This document shows, piece after piece, positions 23,184-33,886 of a DNA stretch of 64,000 nucleotides. This stretch comes from Diphasiastrum complanatum (lineage: Eukaryota > Streptophyta > Lycopodiopsida > Lycopodiales > Lycopodiaceae), in contig CM055099.1 of NCBI GenBank assembly GCA_029204225.1, forward strand, positions 47,304,542-47,368,541, read 5' to 3'. Position 1 is the stretch's first letter, and the number at the start of each line of letters is the position of its first letter. The notes under the pieces were generated by a model. It was not told where the DNA came from, searched no databases, and saw only the letters and a program-made list of their open reading frames with translations. Both the position numbers and the translations under genes were made by a program.

Positions 23184-23584
23184 TGTTAGAACTAATGGTT
23201 AATTGATTAATTGTAGAGGCCAGCCTGCGAGCTAGTTCAAATGCCTATTTTTATTTTTAGTGTAAGTCAAAGTCTAAGTTTGACTAGGTACCTAAGATAG
23301 TACCAATTTTGCTAGAATAGTATATAATACTATTTTATGATTATGCTAACATAGATTGCTATGCTTGAGACTTAGTAATTAGCATAACTGCTTTTACCAA
23401 ATGGTATAGTAGGCAAATAGCTTTCTGCCTTAAAGCATGTCTAGTCTCTATAAGAGCAGATGGGCGCCCTCAGATCAATTCAGTTCATTGTTCTTGTGAT
23501 TCCTCTTCTTCCTGAGTTTGGTTATTTTGTGAGTACTAATAAGATTAGTCTACTCCGAGTTTGAGAATCACTGAGATTCTATCA
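23184..23584 (+). repeat. Copia-type 5' LTR
   Basis: 401 bp, beginning TGTTAGAACTAATGG and ending GAGATTCTATCA. It is followed directly by tggtattagagcagg (23585), a one-base variant of the tRNA-Met primer-binding site, and downstream lies copia gag. The partner 3' LTR is not seen in the window. Confidence 0.75.
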
Positions 23585-23689
23585 TGGTATTAGAGCAGGG
23601 TTCCTAAGTTCGAGATCTAAGGAAGATATTATTGAAGAAGTTCATAGCTGCAGGTCATACCTGGTGAAGGTTACATCTGGTGCAGGTGT

Positions 23690-24046
23690 TTCTGAGGGCA
23701 GCAACAGTTGGTGCAGGTGTTCCTGAGGGCGGCAGCAACTGGTGCAGGTGTTCCCGAGGGCAGCAGTACCTGAGCAGGTGTTCCTGAGGGCGGCAGCAGC
23801 TGGGAGCGGCAGTACCTGAGGCAGCAGAGACCAGGCAGGTGCTAACCGGACAGGTCTGATCTGAGGCAGCAAGACAGGTCTAATTCGGGACAGGTGCTAA
23901 CCGGACAGGCAGTGAGCTGATTTTCCAGGGAAGGAAAGATCTGGACAGATGATTTGCAGGGACGGCAAGATTTGGACAGGTGGTTTCCAGGGAAGGCAAG
24001 ATCTGGACAGGTGGTTTCCAGGGAAGGCAACAAATGGACAGGTCTT
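23690..24046 (+). repeat. Tandem repeats in copia leader
   Basis: Two repeat families follow each other. The first is GCAGGTGTTCCTGAGGGC-type units at about 23690-23800. The second is about four copies of a 31-bp unit containing TTTCCAGGGAAGGCAAGATC at about 23922-24045. They separate the primer-binding site from gag. Confidence 0.8.
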
Positions 24047-24097
24047 ATCTGAGGGAGATATCCTTAAAAAAATTTGTTGCATGCAATTATATTCTAA

Positions 24098-24660
24098 GTG
24101 GAAAGCCCATCATCTTTGTACGACAACGATGGGGAGCATGAATCCGTTCTACCGGAATCAAGCAAGTTAGATGGATCTGACTACAGCTTGTGGAAGTTCA
24201 AACTTAAGAATATACTTATGGACAGAGATTATTGGGAAATTGTCATGGGACAAGAGGTGATGGCTCACAATCTCAATGATCAAGAAAGAAGGATCTTTGA
24301 GAAGTGGGTGCAGCGTGCACACCATATCATCAACTTATCCGTGAAGGATAAGGTTATTCCTTTGATCAGGAATGCGGTCGGGCGGCGGGCCTAAGGAAAC
24401 ATGGGATATTCTTAGGAGAGTAAGTCTCGAGCATTGTTCTTGAATAATAAACTTCATACCTTGAAAATGGAATCAGAAGAATTCATTACAAATTTTATTA
24501 CCAAGGTAAAGGATCTAAGAGATCAGTTGTCTTCTATAGGGGAAATTTCACTTGATAATACCCTTGTACAAGTTGTTTTGAATAGCTTACCATTTCAATA
24601 TCAAAACTTTGCTATGACACTAAGTTTGAGGGAAAGATCGCCGACATTCGACGAGAGCTA
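24098..24660 (+). pseudogene. Copia gag fragment
   Basis: Frames read KLDGSDYSLWKFKLKNILMD, NLSVKDKVIPLIRNAV, then after a short frame break FLNNKLHTLKMESEEFITNF and LNSLPFQYQNFAMTLSLRE. These are the DUF4219/UBN2-type gag signatures of Ty1/copia elements. The frame breaks at about 24394-24434 and it ends in a TAA at 24659, where the sequence switches to gypsy gag. Confidence 0.85.
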
Positions 24661-25460
24661 AATGGATTGGAGCTCATCTCTCGCTACGTTGCTGGTCTAC
24701 GAGGCGCATTCAAGTATGATGTTTCTTCTTTTTTTCCACTCACTCTTTCTCACGCCATCTCCCTTGCTACCGCACTGCAACACAAGTACTCTCCCATCTC
24801 TTCCTCTGTTTCTCGTCCTTCGCGTCCTTTCACACGTCCTATTTTTTCCTCTCCATCCTCTGCTAGTCCCACATCTGTTAGTTCACCTTCGTCCACTCTT
24901 CCTTCTGCACCACGTCCTCCTTTTTCTCCTCGTCCTGTTTTTGTTCGTCGCTACTCACAACCTGAGATGTCTGAGATCCGTGAAAAGCGCTTATGTTTCA
25001 ACTGTAAGAGTCCTGATCATATCGCCCGTGATTGCCGATAGCCTGCCACTGCTCCTGCCGTCTATTTCCATGATGCTGACACACCTGATGATAGTCCTGA
25101 TTCTGCCATATGCCTTCATATTCTTGATGATGACCCACCTGTTGATCAGTTTGCCACACCCACTAAGCCTATTCCTGATCCTCGTGATCTAGCTGTATGC
25201 CATGCTCAGCTTGCTTATGCTACTTGGGCCGGTAAGCCGGGTCCACGCCATATCCGTCTTTGCGTCCGTATCACTGGTCGTGAGTTTATTGCCCTTGTTG
25301 ACACGGGTAGCACTCACTCGTTTCTCAGCAGTCATATTACTACACGCATTCGTGCTATGCCAGTCACTACACCTCATCCCCTGCATGTTGAGGTTGCCAG
25401 CGCACACTCTTTTCCTAGCACGCAGATGTATCAGCAGCTTTCATATCGGACAAGTATAAC
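24661..25460 (+). pseudogene. Gypsy gag C-terminus and protease fused downstream of copia gag
   Basis: The frame reads ELISRYVAGLRGAFKYDVSSFF, LATALQHKYSP, a Ser/Pro-rich linker, then CFNCKSPDHIARDC (CCHC knuckle) with a stop. [18 protein letters not shown] and [14 protein letters not shown] (protease DTG) follow. It is homologous to gag/protease of element 2 (10622-11950) but in plus orientation. It begins mid-gag, right after the copia sequence. Confidence 0.85.
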
Positions 25461-25479
25461 TGCCGGAGTTTGGCCAACA

Positions 25480-26146
25480 AGCTAGGACATTGTAAATGGC
25501 TAACTCATGGGCCTCTCCAAACTGTAATAAATGCTCACCGTAAGGGGTAGTAGGTCCCAAGTTGTCTTCTAAAACCCTAGTAACTCCCATATCATCGTTG
25601 TCAAGGGCATGAACGCGGAGCTGGTCGGTGATGTCATAAACTCTGACTGCCGTTATGAGGTTCGGGCATTAAAATCCCTAGTGAGGAGAATATGCCCCCG
25701 CTCTGCGAATTTGATAATATCAAGCGATAAATCAAAGTAGGGTGAACCTGTGCCCTCAGCAAAGGACGAAGACTCTGGAGGAAAATAACATGCCGCCACA
25801 AAGAGGTCCTTGTCCAAACCAATATCATGTCCAACAATACGAATCCATATATATCGTGCATGCTCGTCGTGTCTGATGAACTCGATGTTCGGATGAAGAG
25901 ACTCTCTGTATAAGCATGCAACACCTCCGGATCCACGACCGCTAGCTGATCTAGTCTCAGGTCTGTATACGGAATCCCATCTGTATCCTGGAAAAATAGG
26001 TAATCCTCTCTCCTGACTCTCATGAGTCTCCATAAAGAGCAATAAATCTCTGCCAGTGATGAAATCGATCAAGTCGCCAGCTATGGAAGATGAGTGTATA
26101 ACATCACAATTCCATACTCCAATCCGGAGATGGTGTGGATGGGGCC
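25480..26146 (-). pseudogene. LINE-A ORF2 fragment: APE-type endonuclease
   Basis: Frames read RIGVWNCDV, LLLFMETHESQ, GRGSGGVACLYRES, YIWIRIVGHD and RDFNART, the blocks of a LINE apurinic-type endonuclease. It is cut off near 25480, where plus-strand gypsy sequence starts, so reverse transcriptase is missing. At its 5' side the sequence resumes beyond the chromovirus at 32373, where ORF1 lies. ORF2 would nick the target DNA to prime reverse transcription. Confidence 0.85.
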
Positions 26147-26151
26147 CTGGG

Positions 26152-26509
26152 TGTAATAGATCCTAACACCACAGTAGGGTAAACACTAACTCATCCACCC
26201 AACCTTGCCTACTCCCTGATATAGAGTAAGCCCCTCCTAGCCCAGTGTGAGGACTGGTAGCATGCTACTGCCAAGTGTCGGCCACGTGGCACTGACGTGG
26301 CCGACTGCACGTCGGGACCCAACTGGGGGCCCTATCCTGCTGACAGGGTCCCTAGGCTGTGTTAGGCCCGCCATGGCTATGGACCGTGCTGGGGCACACT
26401 ACTCACACTGTCTTGCCCTGTTGGTCATGTACGCTGGACACGACCCTGACTGTGGTATCTGACCTATCTGTGTTCTCTAGGGTTCGGCACTGGTTACGAG
26501 CTCGTAACA
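26152..26509 (-). repeat. 3' LTR of element 3
   Basis: 358 bp, TG...CA bounded, with one difference from the other LTR at 26486. A purine-rich tract adjoins its inner edge. Confidence 0.96.
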
Positions 26510-26522
26510 CTCCCTCCCCCTT
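26510..26522 (-). promoter_or_regulatory. Polypurine tract of element 3
   Basis: In element sense it reads aagggggagggag immediately before the 3' LTR, the expected place for plus-strand DNA priming. It overlaps the region just after the gag-pol stop codon. Confidence 0.88.
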
Positions 26523-29500
26523 AAGAACCGTCTTGGTCCTCTAAGACAAAGTCTGGAAAAATCTTGCGAAGGACGCTGCCTCTTTCCCAAGTGGCATTCT
26601 CAACAGGCTGATCATTCCACTTAACCAGATATTCTCGGTATAGAGTATGACGAGTCTGCGTCTCTCTACTATCAAGAATCTCCTCTGGTTCATGTGGAGG
26701 TTGTTGAGGATCCAATGGGAGAACTAGAACACTGTCCCCTACCAGATTATCTGATCTGATTAAGGCTTTTCGTAACTGACTTACATGAAAAACTGGAAAA
26801 ACCTTACTGCTGTGTGGGAGTTCTAGTTCATAGGTGACCTCGCCTAGTCTCCTACTGATGGTAAAGGGACCACAATACCTTGGAGACAACTTAGCACACA
26901 CTCCTGATTTGAGGGTTTTAGAGTCAACTGGGACTCTCAAGTAGACTTTCTCACCAGTGGAGAACTGCACATCCCGTCTGTGTGGATCTGCATAATGCCT
27001 GGCTCGATCCTGGGATTGTCTAATGCTACGCTTAGCATGTTCTATCATCTGGTTTAGGTCTTCTAAAAAGTTTCTAGCTGCTTCAACTTTTTCTTGTTTA
27101 AACCCTACAGCTGTGGGTGAGCGTGGCTGAAAACCGTACATCAGCATAAATGGGCTGTATCCCGTAGCTGAATGTTTGGTACTGTTGTAAGCAAACTCTA
27201 ATATCGAGAGATACTCCTCCCAATTAGTCTGCCTCTTGCTGACGTATGCACGAAGCATATCCTCCAGCACTTGATTTACCCTTTCTGTTTGACCGTCCGT
27301 CTGTGGATGGTCGGTGGTACTCATATTAAGTTTAGTATGGAGATGATGGAATACTGCCTTCCAAAAATTTCCAGTAAACTTACTGTCCCGGTCGCTGACT
27401 ATGCCGGAAGGTAGACCGTACAATTTAAATAGCCCGTCTACAAACAACCTCGCTAACTCTGGAGCTCTAACGGTTGTTTTGGTCGGAATAAAATGAGCCA
27501 TTTTGGTCAGACGGTCAACTGTGACCCATATAGCGTCATTACCCTTTTGGGTTTTAGGCAGGCCTACTATAAAATCCATGGAGATACTCTCCCATTTACC
27601 AGCTGGTATTTCTAAGGGATGCAACAACCCTCCTGCCTTTAAACGCTCTGCTTTATTTACTTGACATTTCTGGCAACTGGTTACATACTGGTGGACGTCC
27701 TTTTTCATACTGGGCCAGAAAAATTGCCTACGAAGAAGCTCATAGGTCTTCTGTATGCCTGGGTGTCCCGCGCTAGGATTGTCATGACATTCATATAGGA
27801 CCTGCTGCCTATAATCCTCTGAATTGGGGACACATACTCTATCTCTATAGAGCAAGTACTCATCCTGAATGGAATACTGTTTCCATTTGAATCCTTGAGT
27901 CAACTGACCCTCAACCACTGGGGTTTGCTTGGGTAATACAGGCTCAGAATCCTCAACGTCATCTGATGACGTATACTCGGACTCATCATCATCCTCAACG
28001 GAAGCTGCCGTATTCTTGGATGAACTGGCACCAGCCCCGGGAACTGGTTCTGCAGTCTGTAACTGTCTGTTCTGGACTGAGTTCCAGATAATAGAGAAGA
28101 ATGCATCATGCTGGCATTTCCCTCTCAAGGACTCGAGTAACTCATTACGAATCTGAGTAAAACTCAGCTCGTTTATCATAGGCATTCTGCTAAGGGCATC
28201 TGCTACTGTATTGAATTTTCCACGCCTATATCTGATAGACATGTCAAACTCTTGCATCAACTCTGCCCAACGAGCTTTCCGACCTCTAAGCTCAGGTTGA
28301 TTGCAAAGGTATCTGAGACTCTCATGGTCTGTCAGGACCTCAAAGTTGGCACCATACAAATAATGCCTCCAAGTCTTAAGGGCATGGACTATAGAAAAGA
28401 GTTCCTTTTCATAGGCACTATACCTAGTCTGTGCTGGCTCGAGTTTTTTACTCTCGAACGCAACTGGTCGTCCACCCTGAGTTAGCACAGCACCTACTGC
28501 AAAGTCGCTAGCATCTGTTTCGACCACAAATGGCTGATTGGGGTCGACGACCTTTAAAACTGGTGCTGTAGCTAAGGCTGTTTTGAGAGCATCAAAGCTC
28601 TCCTGTTGTGAGGACTCCCAAATGAACTCCTTTCCCTTCCCCTTAAGGAGATTTGTCATAGGGACTGCTATCTGAGCATATTCCTTGACAAATCGTCTGT
28701 AATATCCCGCCAGACCAAGAAAGATTTGAAGTTCCAAAATATTCTGAGGTCTCAGCCAACTGAGTATGGCTTTAACCTTATTTGGGTCCATCTTAATCCC
28801 ATCTGAAGAGATAATGTGACCCAAATATGCTACTTCTTCAACGAAGAATTCACACTTGGATTGTTTAGCATAAAGCTTATGCTTTCTGAGCAGTCGAAAC
28901 ACCTTTCTGAGGTGTTTTAGATGCTCCTTCCTCGTTTTGCTGTAGACGAGGATGTCATCTAAAAATACGACTACAAACTTACCCAAGTATGGTCTGAGGA
29001 CACTGTTCATCAAGGTCATAAAGGTAGCTGGAGCATTTGTGAGCCCAAATGGCATCACCTTAAACTCATAATGACCGTGACGAGTCCTAAAAGCTGTTTT
29101 CGAGACATCTTCCGATTTTATACGGACTTGATGATATCCCGTTCTGAGGTCTATTTTGCTGAAAAACTTAGCCCCGTCGAGTTGATCAAACAACTCGTCT
29201 GCCCGAGGCATAGGGTATTTATTCTTAATTGTGACTTCATTGAGGGCTCTGTAATCTACGCAAAGACGCATAGACCCCTCCTTCTTTTTCACCAATAGGA
29301 CTGGTGAGGCCCATGGTGAACTACTGGTCTGAATTTGGCCTTTCCCAAGATAGTCTGTTAACTGCCTAGTTATTTCTTCATCCTCTGTTCGGCTGACCCG
29401 ATACGGAGGTTTAGAAACAGGTGTTGTACCTGGTACTAGGTTTATTACATGATCTACCTCTCTGCTAGGTGGTAAACCATGTGGCAAATCTTCAGGAAAA

Positions 29501-31299
29501 ACATCTTTAAATTTAGACAATAAAGTTTCTAATTTACTGATTTTCTGCTGAATAGAACTGGAAATAGAAACTTCAGGAATAAACTGAAAGTCACATAAGA
29601 ATACCTGATGGTCTTCGTCTCCGATTAGCTGACAGAGCTCTGAACTGCAGACCATAGGGCTGTTGGGAACATCATGCTCCCCATGCAACTGGATCTCTCG
29701 GCCTTTATACTGAAAGCTGAGGGTGTTCTCCTGATAGTTTCTGTGGAGGGAAGGTCCTAAACTGTAGAGCCAATCTCTCCCGAGAACAATGTCTGTTCGA
29801 TCCAGGTGCATTATCTGAAAGTTTATTTGATCTTGGTACCCCTGAATACCAAGATTTAACTTACTTACCATAGTTTCCCTTATTTTTTTATCTTCACCCT
29901 TAGCTAATGAAACTATGTACCTATGCTGACTAGGTACTTCTGGTAGTTTAAGCTTTTTAACCAGGGTGTGGTTGATGAAATTATGGGTTGCCCCATCATC
30001 AACCATGACTCTTACTGACTGGTTACCAACTTTCCCATGCATACGTACTAGGTCATGCGGCCCAAAGCTGAAGGGTCTCGCTAGCATTGCAGAGGTCAGC
30101 TGGCAACAGTGTTCATGATCTTCATGATACACTTTGATCTCGGAAGCTGCCGAGTCACTGGGGAAACATACAGTCTGAACAAGATGAACTTGTTTTTTAT
30201 CTTTTTTAGTGAAAGGCCCCTTGGGACACTGTCTGACTGTGTGTCCCTTGCCCATACACACAAAGCACAAACGTTCTTGTTTGGCTTTCTCAAAATCATC
30301 TGGTTTTAAGGGCTGTATGAGTGAAGGGCGTTTCTGAGGAGCTTCACCTTTAAATTTATCTTCTTTCTTTCTTTTTAAAAATTTCTTTTTAAATTGAAAG
30401 TCTTTCTGAGGAAGCTGCTCAGAAAGTGGTTGCTGTCTCGCTCTCTTTCTACCCACTGAATCATCATAGATTTGAGCATATCTGAGAGCTTGCTCAAGGG
30501 TAGTAGGCGAGTTTCTCTGGACCTCTACTTTATATTCATCTTTGAGGCCACGGACAAATCCCCTGATTTTTTGATAGTCATCCATATTTTTAATCTTTAA
30601 AATTGCTTCTCGATACTGCGAGATATATTGGATGAGGGACTTGTCCATTACTGTTCTTTCCCAGGCTTCCCAGGCTCTATCAAGTTCATTCTCTGGTAGA
30701 AATTCTCTTAGGAAAGCTTCTTCAAAAGCTTTCCATGACCGGGGAGTCTGCCCAGTCTCCTGGAGATTTAACCCCCACTTATAGGCCATAGGCCCTAAAG
30801 AAAGACTGGCCTCAATTGCTTGCAAATGGTCAGGGGTCTGTTTAAGAGCATGAATGTTCTTCCATTTGCTGAGGAAGGTTTGTAGAATATCTGCATTTCT
30901 ATCCTTCTCTTCCCCATTAAAAGTAGGAGGCTTTAAATCTTTAAAAACACTGGGGTGAGACCGTAAAGTCTCACCCGAAACTGATGGAAGTGGAGAAGGG
31001 GATAACTGAGAAGTGGAGGGAAGGCTTCCTTTCGCGGAACTCAAAAACAAGTTTTTGAGTTCAGCGAACGAGTCGTCCACACTGGACTTGAAATTGGCTA
31101 ATGCCAACTTCAGTTCATCCACTTCTGTTACCAATTGGAGGAACTGCTCCTTGGTAACCAGTTCGTCGAGTTCTTCGGCGAACTGTTCCTGTTCTTCCAC
31201 TTCCATGGGTTCCTTCCCTTTTTTGTAAGCCAAGGCTTCTGTTTCAAGTTCGTCGAAGCCTCTCTCCGGGGGTTGATCAGGTCCCTGAGGAGTGGTCAT
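26521..31299 (-). CDS. Complete gag-pol polyprotein of chromovirus element 3
   Basis: A single 1592-codon frame. Residues 1-110 are acidic with a coiled-coil-like stretch. The gag core is at about 115-290 and a CCHC knuckle ([14 protein letters not shown]) at 345-358. The aspartic protease motif reads VDDGATHNF (433-441), with Asp where Ser or Thr is usual. Reverse transcriptase spans about 630-850 with FLDD at 779-782. RNase H is at about 925-1040 (ETDAS, EKEL, TDH). An acidic linker rich in Asp/Glu/Ser lies at about 1085-1125. Integrase has a CQKC zinc motif at 1209-1212 and catalytic D1242, D1303 and E1339. The chromodomain is at about 1538-1575 (YLVKWNDQ...ATWER). All key domains are unbroken. 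The first ATG at 31299 gives the full acidic N-terminus. Confidence 0.97.
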   Translation of the reverse strand: MTTPQGPDQPPERGFDELETEALAYKKGKEPMEVEEQEQFAEELDELVTKEQFLQLVTEVDELKLALANFKSSVDDSFAELKNLFLSSAKGSLPSTSQLSPSPLPSVSGETLRSHPSVFKDLKPPTFNGEEKDRNADILQTFLSKWKNIHALKQTPDHLQAIEASLSLGPMAYKWGLNLQETGQTPRSWKAFEEAFLREFLPENELDRAWEAWERTVMDKSLIQYISQYREAILKIKNMDDYQKIRGFVRGLKDEYKVEVQRNSPTTLEQALRYAQIYDDSVGRKRARQQPLSEQLPQKDFQFKKKFLKRKKEDKFKGEAPQKRPSLIQPLKPDDFEKAKQERLCFVCMGKGHTVRQCPKGPFTKKDKKQVHLVQTVCFPSDSAASEIKVYHEDHEHCCQLTSAMLARPFSFGPHDLVRMHGKVGNQSVRVMVDDGATHNFINHTLVKKLKLPEVPSQHRYIVSLAKGEDKKIRETMVSKLNLGIQGYQDQINFQIMHLDRTDIVLGRDWLYSLGPSLHRNYQENTLSFQYKGREIQLHGEHDVPNSPMVCSSELCQLIGDEDHQVFLCDFQFIPEVSISSSIQQKISKLETLLSKFKDVFPEDLPHGLPPSREVDHVINLVPGTTPVSKPPYRVSRTEDEEITRQLTDYLGKGQIQTSSSPWASPVLLVKKKEGSMRLCVDYRALNEVTIKNKYPMPRADELFDQLDGAKFFSKIDLRTGYHQVRIKSEDVSKTAFRTRHGHYEFKVMPFGLTNAPATFMTLMNSVLRPYLGKFVVVFLDDILVYSKTRKEHLKHLRKVFRLLRKHKLYAKQSKCEFFVEEVAYLGHIISSDGIKMDPNKVKAILSWLRPQNILELQIFLGLAGYYRRFVKEYAQIAVPMTNLLKGKGKEFIWESSQQESFDALKTALATAPVLKVVDPNQPFVVETDASDFAVGAVLTQGGRPVAFESKKLEPAQTRYSAYEKELFSIVHALKTWRHYLYGANFEVLTDHESLRYLCNQPELRGRKARWAELMQEFDMSIRYRRGKFNTVADALSRMPMINELSFTQIRNELLESLRGKCQHDAFFSIIWNSVQNRQLQTAEPVPGAGASSSKNTAASVEDDDESEYTSSDDVEDSEPVLPKQTPVVEGQLTQGFKWKQYSIQDEYLLYRDRVCVPNSEDYRQQVLYECHDNPSAGHPGIQKTYELLRRQFFWPSMKKDVHQYVTSCQKCQVNKAERLKAGGLLHPLEIPAGKWESISMDFIVGLPKTQKGNDAIWVTVDRLTKMAHFIPTKTTVRAPELARLFVDGLFKLYGLPSGIVSDRDSKFTGNFWKAVFHHLHTKLNMSTTDHPQTDGQTERVNQVLEDMLRAYVSKRQTNWEEYLSILEFAYNSTKHSATGYSPFMLMYGFQPRSPTAVGFKQEKVEAARNFLEDLNQMIEHAKRSIRQSQDRARHYADPHRRDVQFSTGEKVYLRVPVDSKTLKSGVCAKLSPRYCGPFTISRRLGEVTYELELPHSSKVFPVFHVSQLRKALIRSDNLVGDSVLVLPLDPQQPPHEPEEILDSRETQTRHTLYREYLVKWNDQPVENATWERGSVLRKIFPDFVLEDQDGS

Positions 31300-31994
31300 C
31301 TTCGGAACTGAAAGAGAGCTACCTTAACTTCTGAAGGAAAAAAAGTCTAAAAGACTAATTTACAACTGTACAAGGAGGGAAAGAAAACTTAGCTCTTTCT
31401 GAGAACTGTACTTCCACAGAGAGAATCAAGAAAAGCCCTTTCAGCTCTTCCTCCACTGCTTTCAGATCTGCTGTCCGGAAAAATCAGAGATCAAGGTACC
31501 AAGAAAAAGAAACAGACTTCTGATCGTCTTGGCCCCTTCCCTCGCTGTCTGAGGTGTATACTTTTTGCTCCAAAATTCCCGTTTTAGGACCCAAAACAGT
31601 TGCAAACTTGTGGTTCCTGCCAAAGACCTTCAGCGCTGGACCTGCACCCACGATTCTGTCTCAGATCCGCTCCAAATTCCAGAAAATTTCACTCCAAATT
31701 CGAAGTTTCCACCCAATTTGGCAGCGCTGGACCTGCTCCACGTTTTCTATTTAAAATGTGCTCAAAAATCCACAACTGATACATAAAAATCAAGGGTAAA
31801 TCCCTGATTTTTCAGCGCTGAGCTTCTACAAGGGATTGTGCCTCAAACAACTGTAAATTCCCAGCAAATTTCAAGGATTTGAAAGCTGTTCCTACAGCGA
31901 TTTTCCTCCTCAATTCTTTTCTGAGAATCTGAGAAATCTTTCCTATCTTCTGATAGCTTTCTCTACTGCTGTCCTGAACTCCCTAGGATGGAGA
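31300..31994 (-). other. Leader of element 3
   Basis: About 700 bp of untranslated leader between the primer-binding site and gag. It contains two copies of cagcgctggacctgc (near 31635 and 31724, plus strand) and a related cagcgctgagc near 31818. These share the GCGCTGGAC core with the leaders of elements 1 and 2. Confidence 0.75.
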
Positions 31995-32008
31995 TGGCTC
32001 TGATACCA
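31995..32008 (-). promoter_or_regulatory. Primer-binding site of element 3 (tRNA-Met)
   Basis: In element sense TGGTATCAGAGCCA, complementary to the 3' end of plant initiator tRNA-Met, one base from the LTR edge. Confidence 0.95.
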
Positions 32009-32009
32009 G

Positions 32010-32367
32010 TGTAATAGATCCTAACACCACAGTAGGGTAAACACTAACTCATCCACCCAACCTTGCCTACTCCCTGATATAGAGTAAGCCCCTCCTAGCC
32101 CAGTGTGAGGACTGGTAGCATGCTACTGCCAAGTGTCGGCCACGTGGCACTGACGTGGCCGACTGCACGTCGGGACCCAACTGGGGGCCCTATCCTGCTG
32201 ACAGGGTCCCTAGGCTGTGTTAGGCCCGCCATGGCTATGGACCGTGCTGGGGCACACTACTCACACTGTCTTGCCCTGTTGGTCATGTACGCTGGACACG
32301 ACCCTGACTGTGGTATCTGACCTATCTGTGTTCTCTAGGGTTCAGCACTGGTTACGAGCTCGTAACA
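32010..32367 (-). repeat. 5' LTR of element 3
   Basis: 358 bp, with one difference from 26152-26509 at 32344. It carries the promoter of the element in element sense and is followed on the outside by ctggg. Confidence 0.96.
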
Positions 32368-32401
32368 CTGGGGCACTCCCGAACCCGGGGACCCCAAATC
32401 C

Positions 32402-33643
32402 CTAGCACTGGGAGCTGCTAGGGGCGCTGTCAAGAAAGCGCACTCGTCCATCTCGGTAAATGACTTGCCTGCCAGACTCACGAGCTGCTTGAAAGGCCTT
32501 ACGCCTCTCCTCTACCTGGATATATGTGAGGTCGTCATCCTCCATATAGATAGTGGGACCACGTAGCTTAGCTCTGCACCGCAAAGCATCTCGGCGACTC
32601 TCAAGGGAGGTGAAACGAATAATGAGTGTGGCTGCATCTCTAGTGGTCCTCCATGCGGTCTCCAACCCCTCTGTCCTATGCCCGAGAGTGGTGTCGAGAA
32701 AGCGTTTGGCTTCAACCAAGGCATCCTGTGTATCCAGGTGGGCCCCGCAAACTCTAATGTTGTGGGCTTTTTGGTCTCGAGATTTCTCTTCCGAGATGGT
32801 GGTTGAGATAACCGAGGAGATGGGAGTGCTTGGTTTGGTGCCCTTTTTCAAAACTGATGCCCAAGAAGGGGCCTCTTTTTGTTGCTTCTCAATCTTGGTT
32901 TCTAGCTCCCGTATCATGCTGGTGGTGGATTCCGAAGCTGCGGCCTGCTTGATCCCGATGGATTGTTCGAGTGAGGCAACCTTGGACTGCAATATCTTCT
33001 TCTCGTTTGTCAAAGAAGTAACCGTTCCTTTCAGCTGTGAACTTTCATGCCGCAAAAACTGGAAATCTGCCTTGAATTGATCAATCTGCCATGAGGAAAA
33101 AAGTTCAGTTGATTCAGAAGGCGTATACGGAATATTGGATGTAGACTGTGGTGCCGGGAAGGAGGAAGAGTGAACAATGGTTGGTGTGGGAAGAATAGGG
33201 TCAGAAGATGGAAGAGGAGCCGAATCAGGGATAGGAGCAGAGTGGACAGAAAATGATGGAAGCGGGTGTGGTGACATGTCAGCATGCTGTGCTGCCTGCG
33301 TGGCAGGTAGCATTGCCATATCGGTGGACAGCAGCGAGGGGGAGGGGGTGGGGGTGGGGTGAGCCATCAGCAAGGGGGGTGGGAGTTGTAGCAGGGGAGG
33401 GAGAGGAATCATCGAGGGGGTGAAGTGAGGTGGCAGCGAGGGGGGTGGCTGGAATGACCGTGAGAGGAGGTGAGGGATCAGCGAGGGGGTGAGGTGAGGG
33501 GGCAGCGAGACGGGGGGGCTGGAGTGGCAGCGAGAGGGGGTGAGGAGGGTGGGTGGGTGGAGGGTCAGCGAGGGGGGTGGGTGAGGGGGTGGCAGCGATA
33601 GGAGAGCAGGAGAGATCAGTGAGGGGGAGATCTGAGAGGTCAA
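32402..33643 (-). CDS. LINE-A ORF1 protein
   Basis: An open frame of 413 codons. Residues 1-150 are extremely Pro/Ser/His-rich, built on short CCCTCGCTGCCACC-like repeats. A coiled coil follows at about 190-260 (SSQLKGTVTSLTNEKKILQ). An RRM-like part lies at about 290-400 (HNIRVCGAHLD, ATLIIRFTS, GRQVIYRDGRVRFLD). This is the layout of L1-type ORF1 RNA-binding chaperones. ORF2 begins beyond the inserted chromovirus (25480-26146). The frame is unbroken, but with ORF2 truncated the LINE is dead. Confidence 0.85.
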   Translation of the reverse strand: MTSQISPSLISPALLSLPPPHPPPSLTLHPPTLLTPSRCHSSPPVSLPPHLTPSLIPHLLSRSFQPPPSLPPHFTPSMIPLPPLLQLPPPLLMAHPTPTPSPSLLSTDMAMLPATQAAQHADMSPHPLPSFSVHSAPIPDSAPLPSSDPILPTPTIVHSSSFPAPQSTSNIPYTPSESTELFSSWQIDQFKADFQFLRHESSQLKGTVTSLTNEKKILQSKVASLEQSIGIKQAAASESTTSMIRELETKIEKQQKEAPSWASVLKKGTKPSTPISSVISTTISEEKSRDQKAHNIRVCGAHLDTQDALVEAKRFLDTTLGHRTEGLETAWRTTRDAATLIIRFTSLESRRDALRCRAKLRGPTIYMEDDDLTYIQVEERRKAFQAARESGRQVIYRDGRVRFLDSAPSSSQC

Positions 33644-33886
33644 CGGGGGGGGGAAGGAGCAGCGGGGGGGAGAGAGAGAGAGAAAGAAATAAAGAAAGCT
33701 TTATTAACGTCTAGGCGTATAAGACCAACAAGTACATCAGATAAAAGTGGTACCAAGACGGAGCAATGCCGTCAAACAACATAACTAAATCAAAATTAAC
33801 TAAGAAGAGGATAATGTCCAGGATTATATGGTACGTAGACCATTTATAGACTCAACTGACATCTCTTCAGTGCTCTAACTCTCTCA

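Larger units (their letters stand above)
26152..32367 (-). mobile_element. Intact young Ty3/gypsy chromovirus (element 3)
   Basis: Identical-length 358-bp LTRs at 26152-26509 and 32010-32367 start TG and end CA. They are flanked by a perfect 5-bp duplication ctggg (26147-26151 and 32368-32372). I find one LTR difference (26486 G, 32344 A). A tRNA-Met primer-binding site, a purine tract and one uninterrupted gag-pol frame are all present. The element sits between ORF1 and ORF2 of a LINE, so it is younger than the LINE. By structure it may still be mobile. Confidence 0.97.

Noticed and set aside
26247-26462. Plus-strand 71-codon frame present twice (also at 32105-32320)
   Set aside because: It lies within the two LTR copies of element 3 and is duplicated only because the LTR is.
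31995-32008. tRNA-like sequence TGGTATCAGAGCCA
   Set aside because: It is a primer-binding site next to an LTR; no tRNA cloverleaf is present there or at the equivalent sites near 6380 and 12965.
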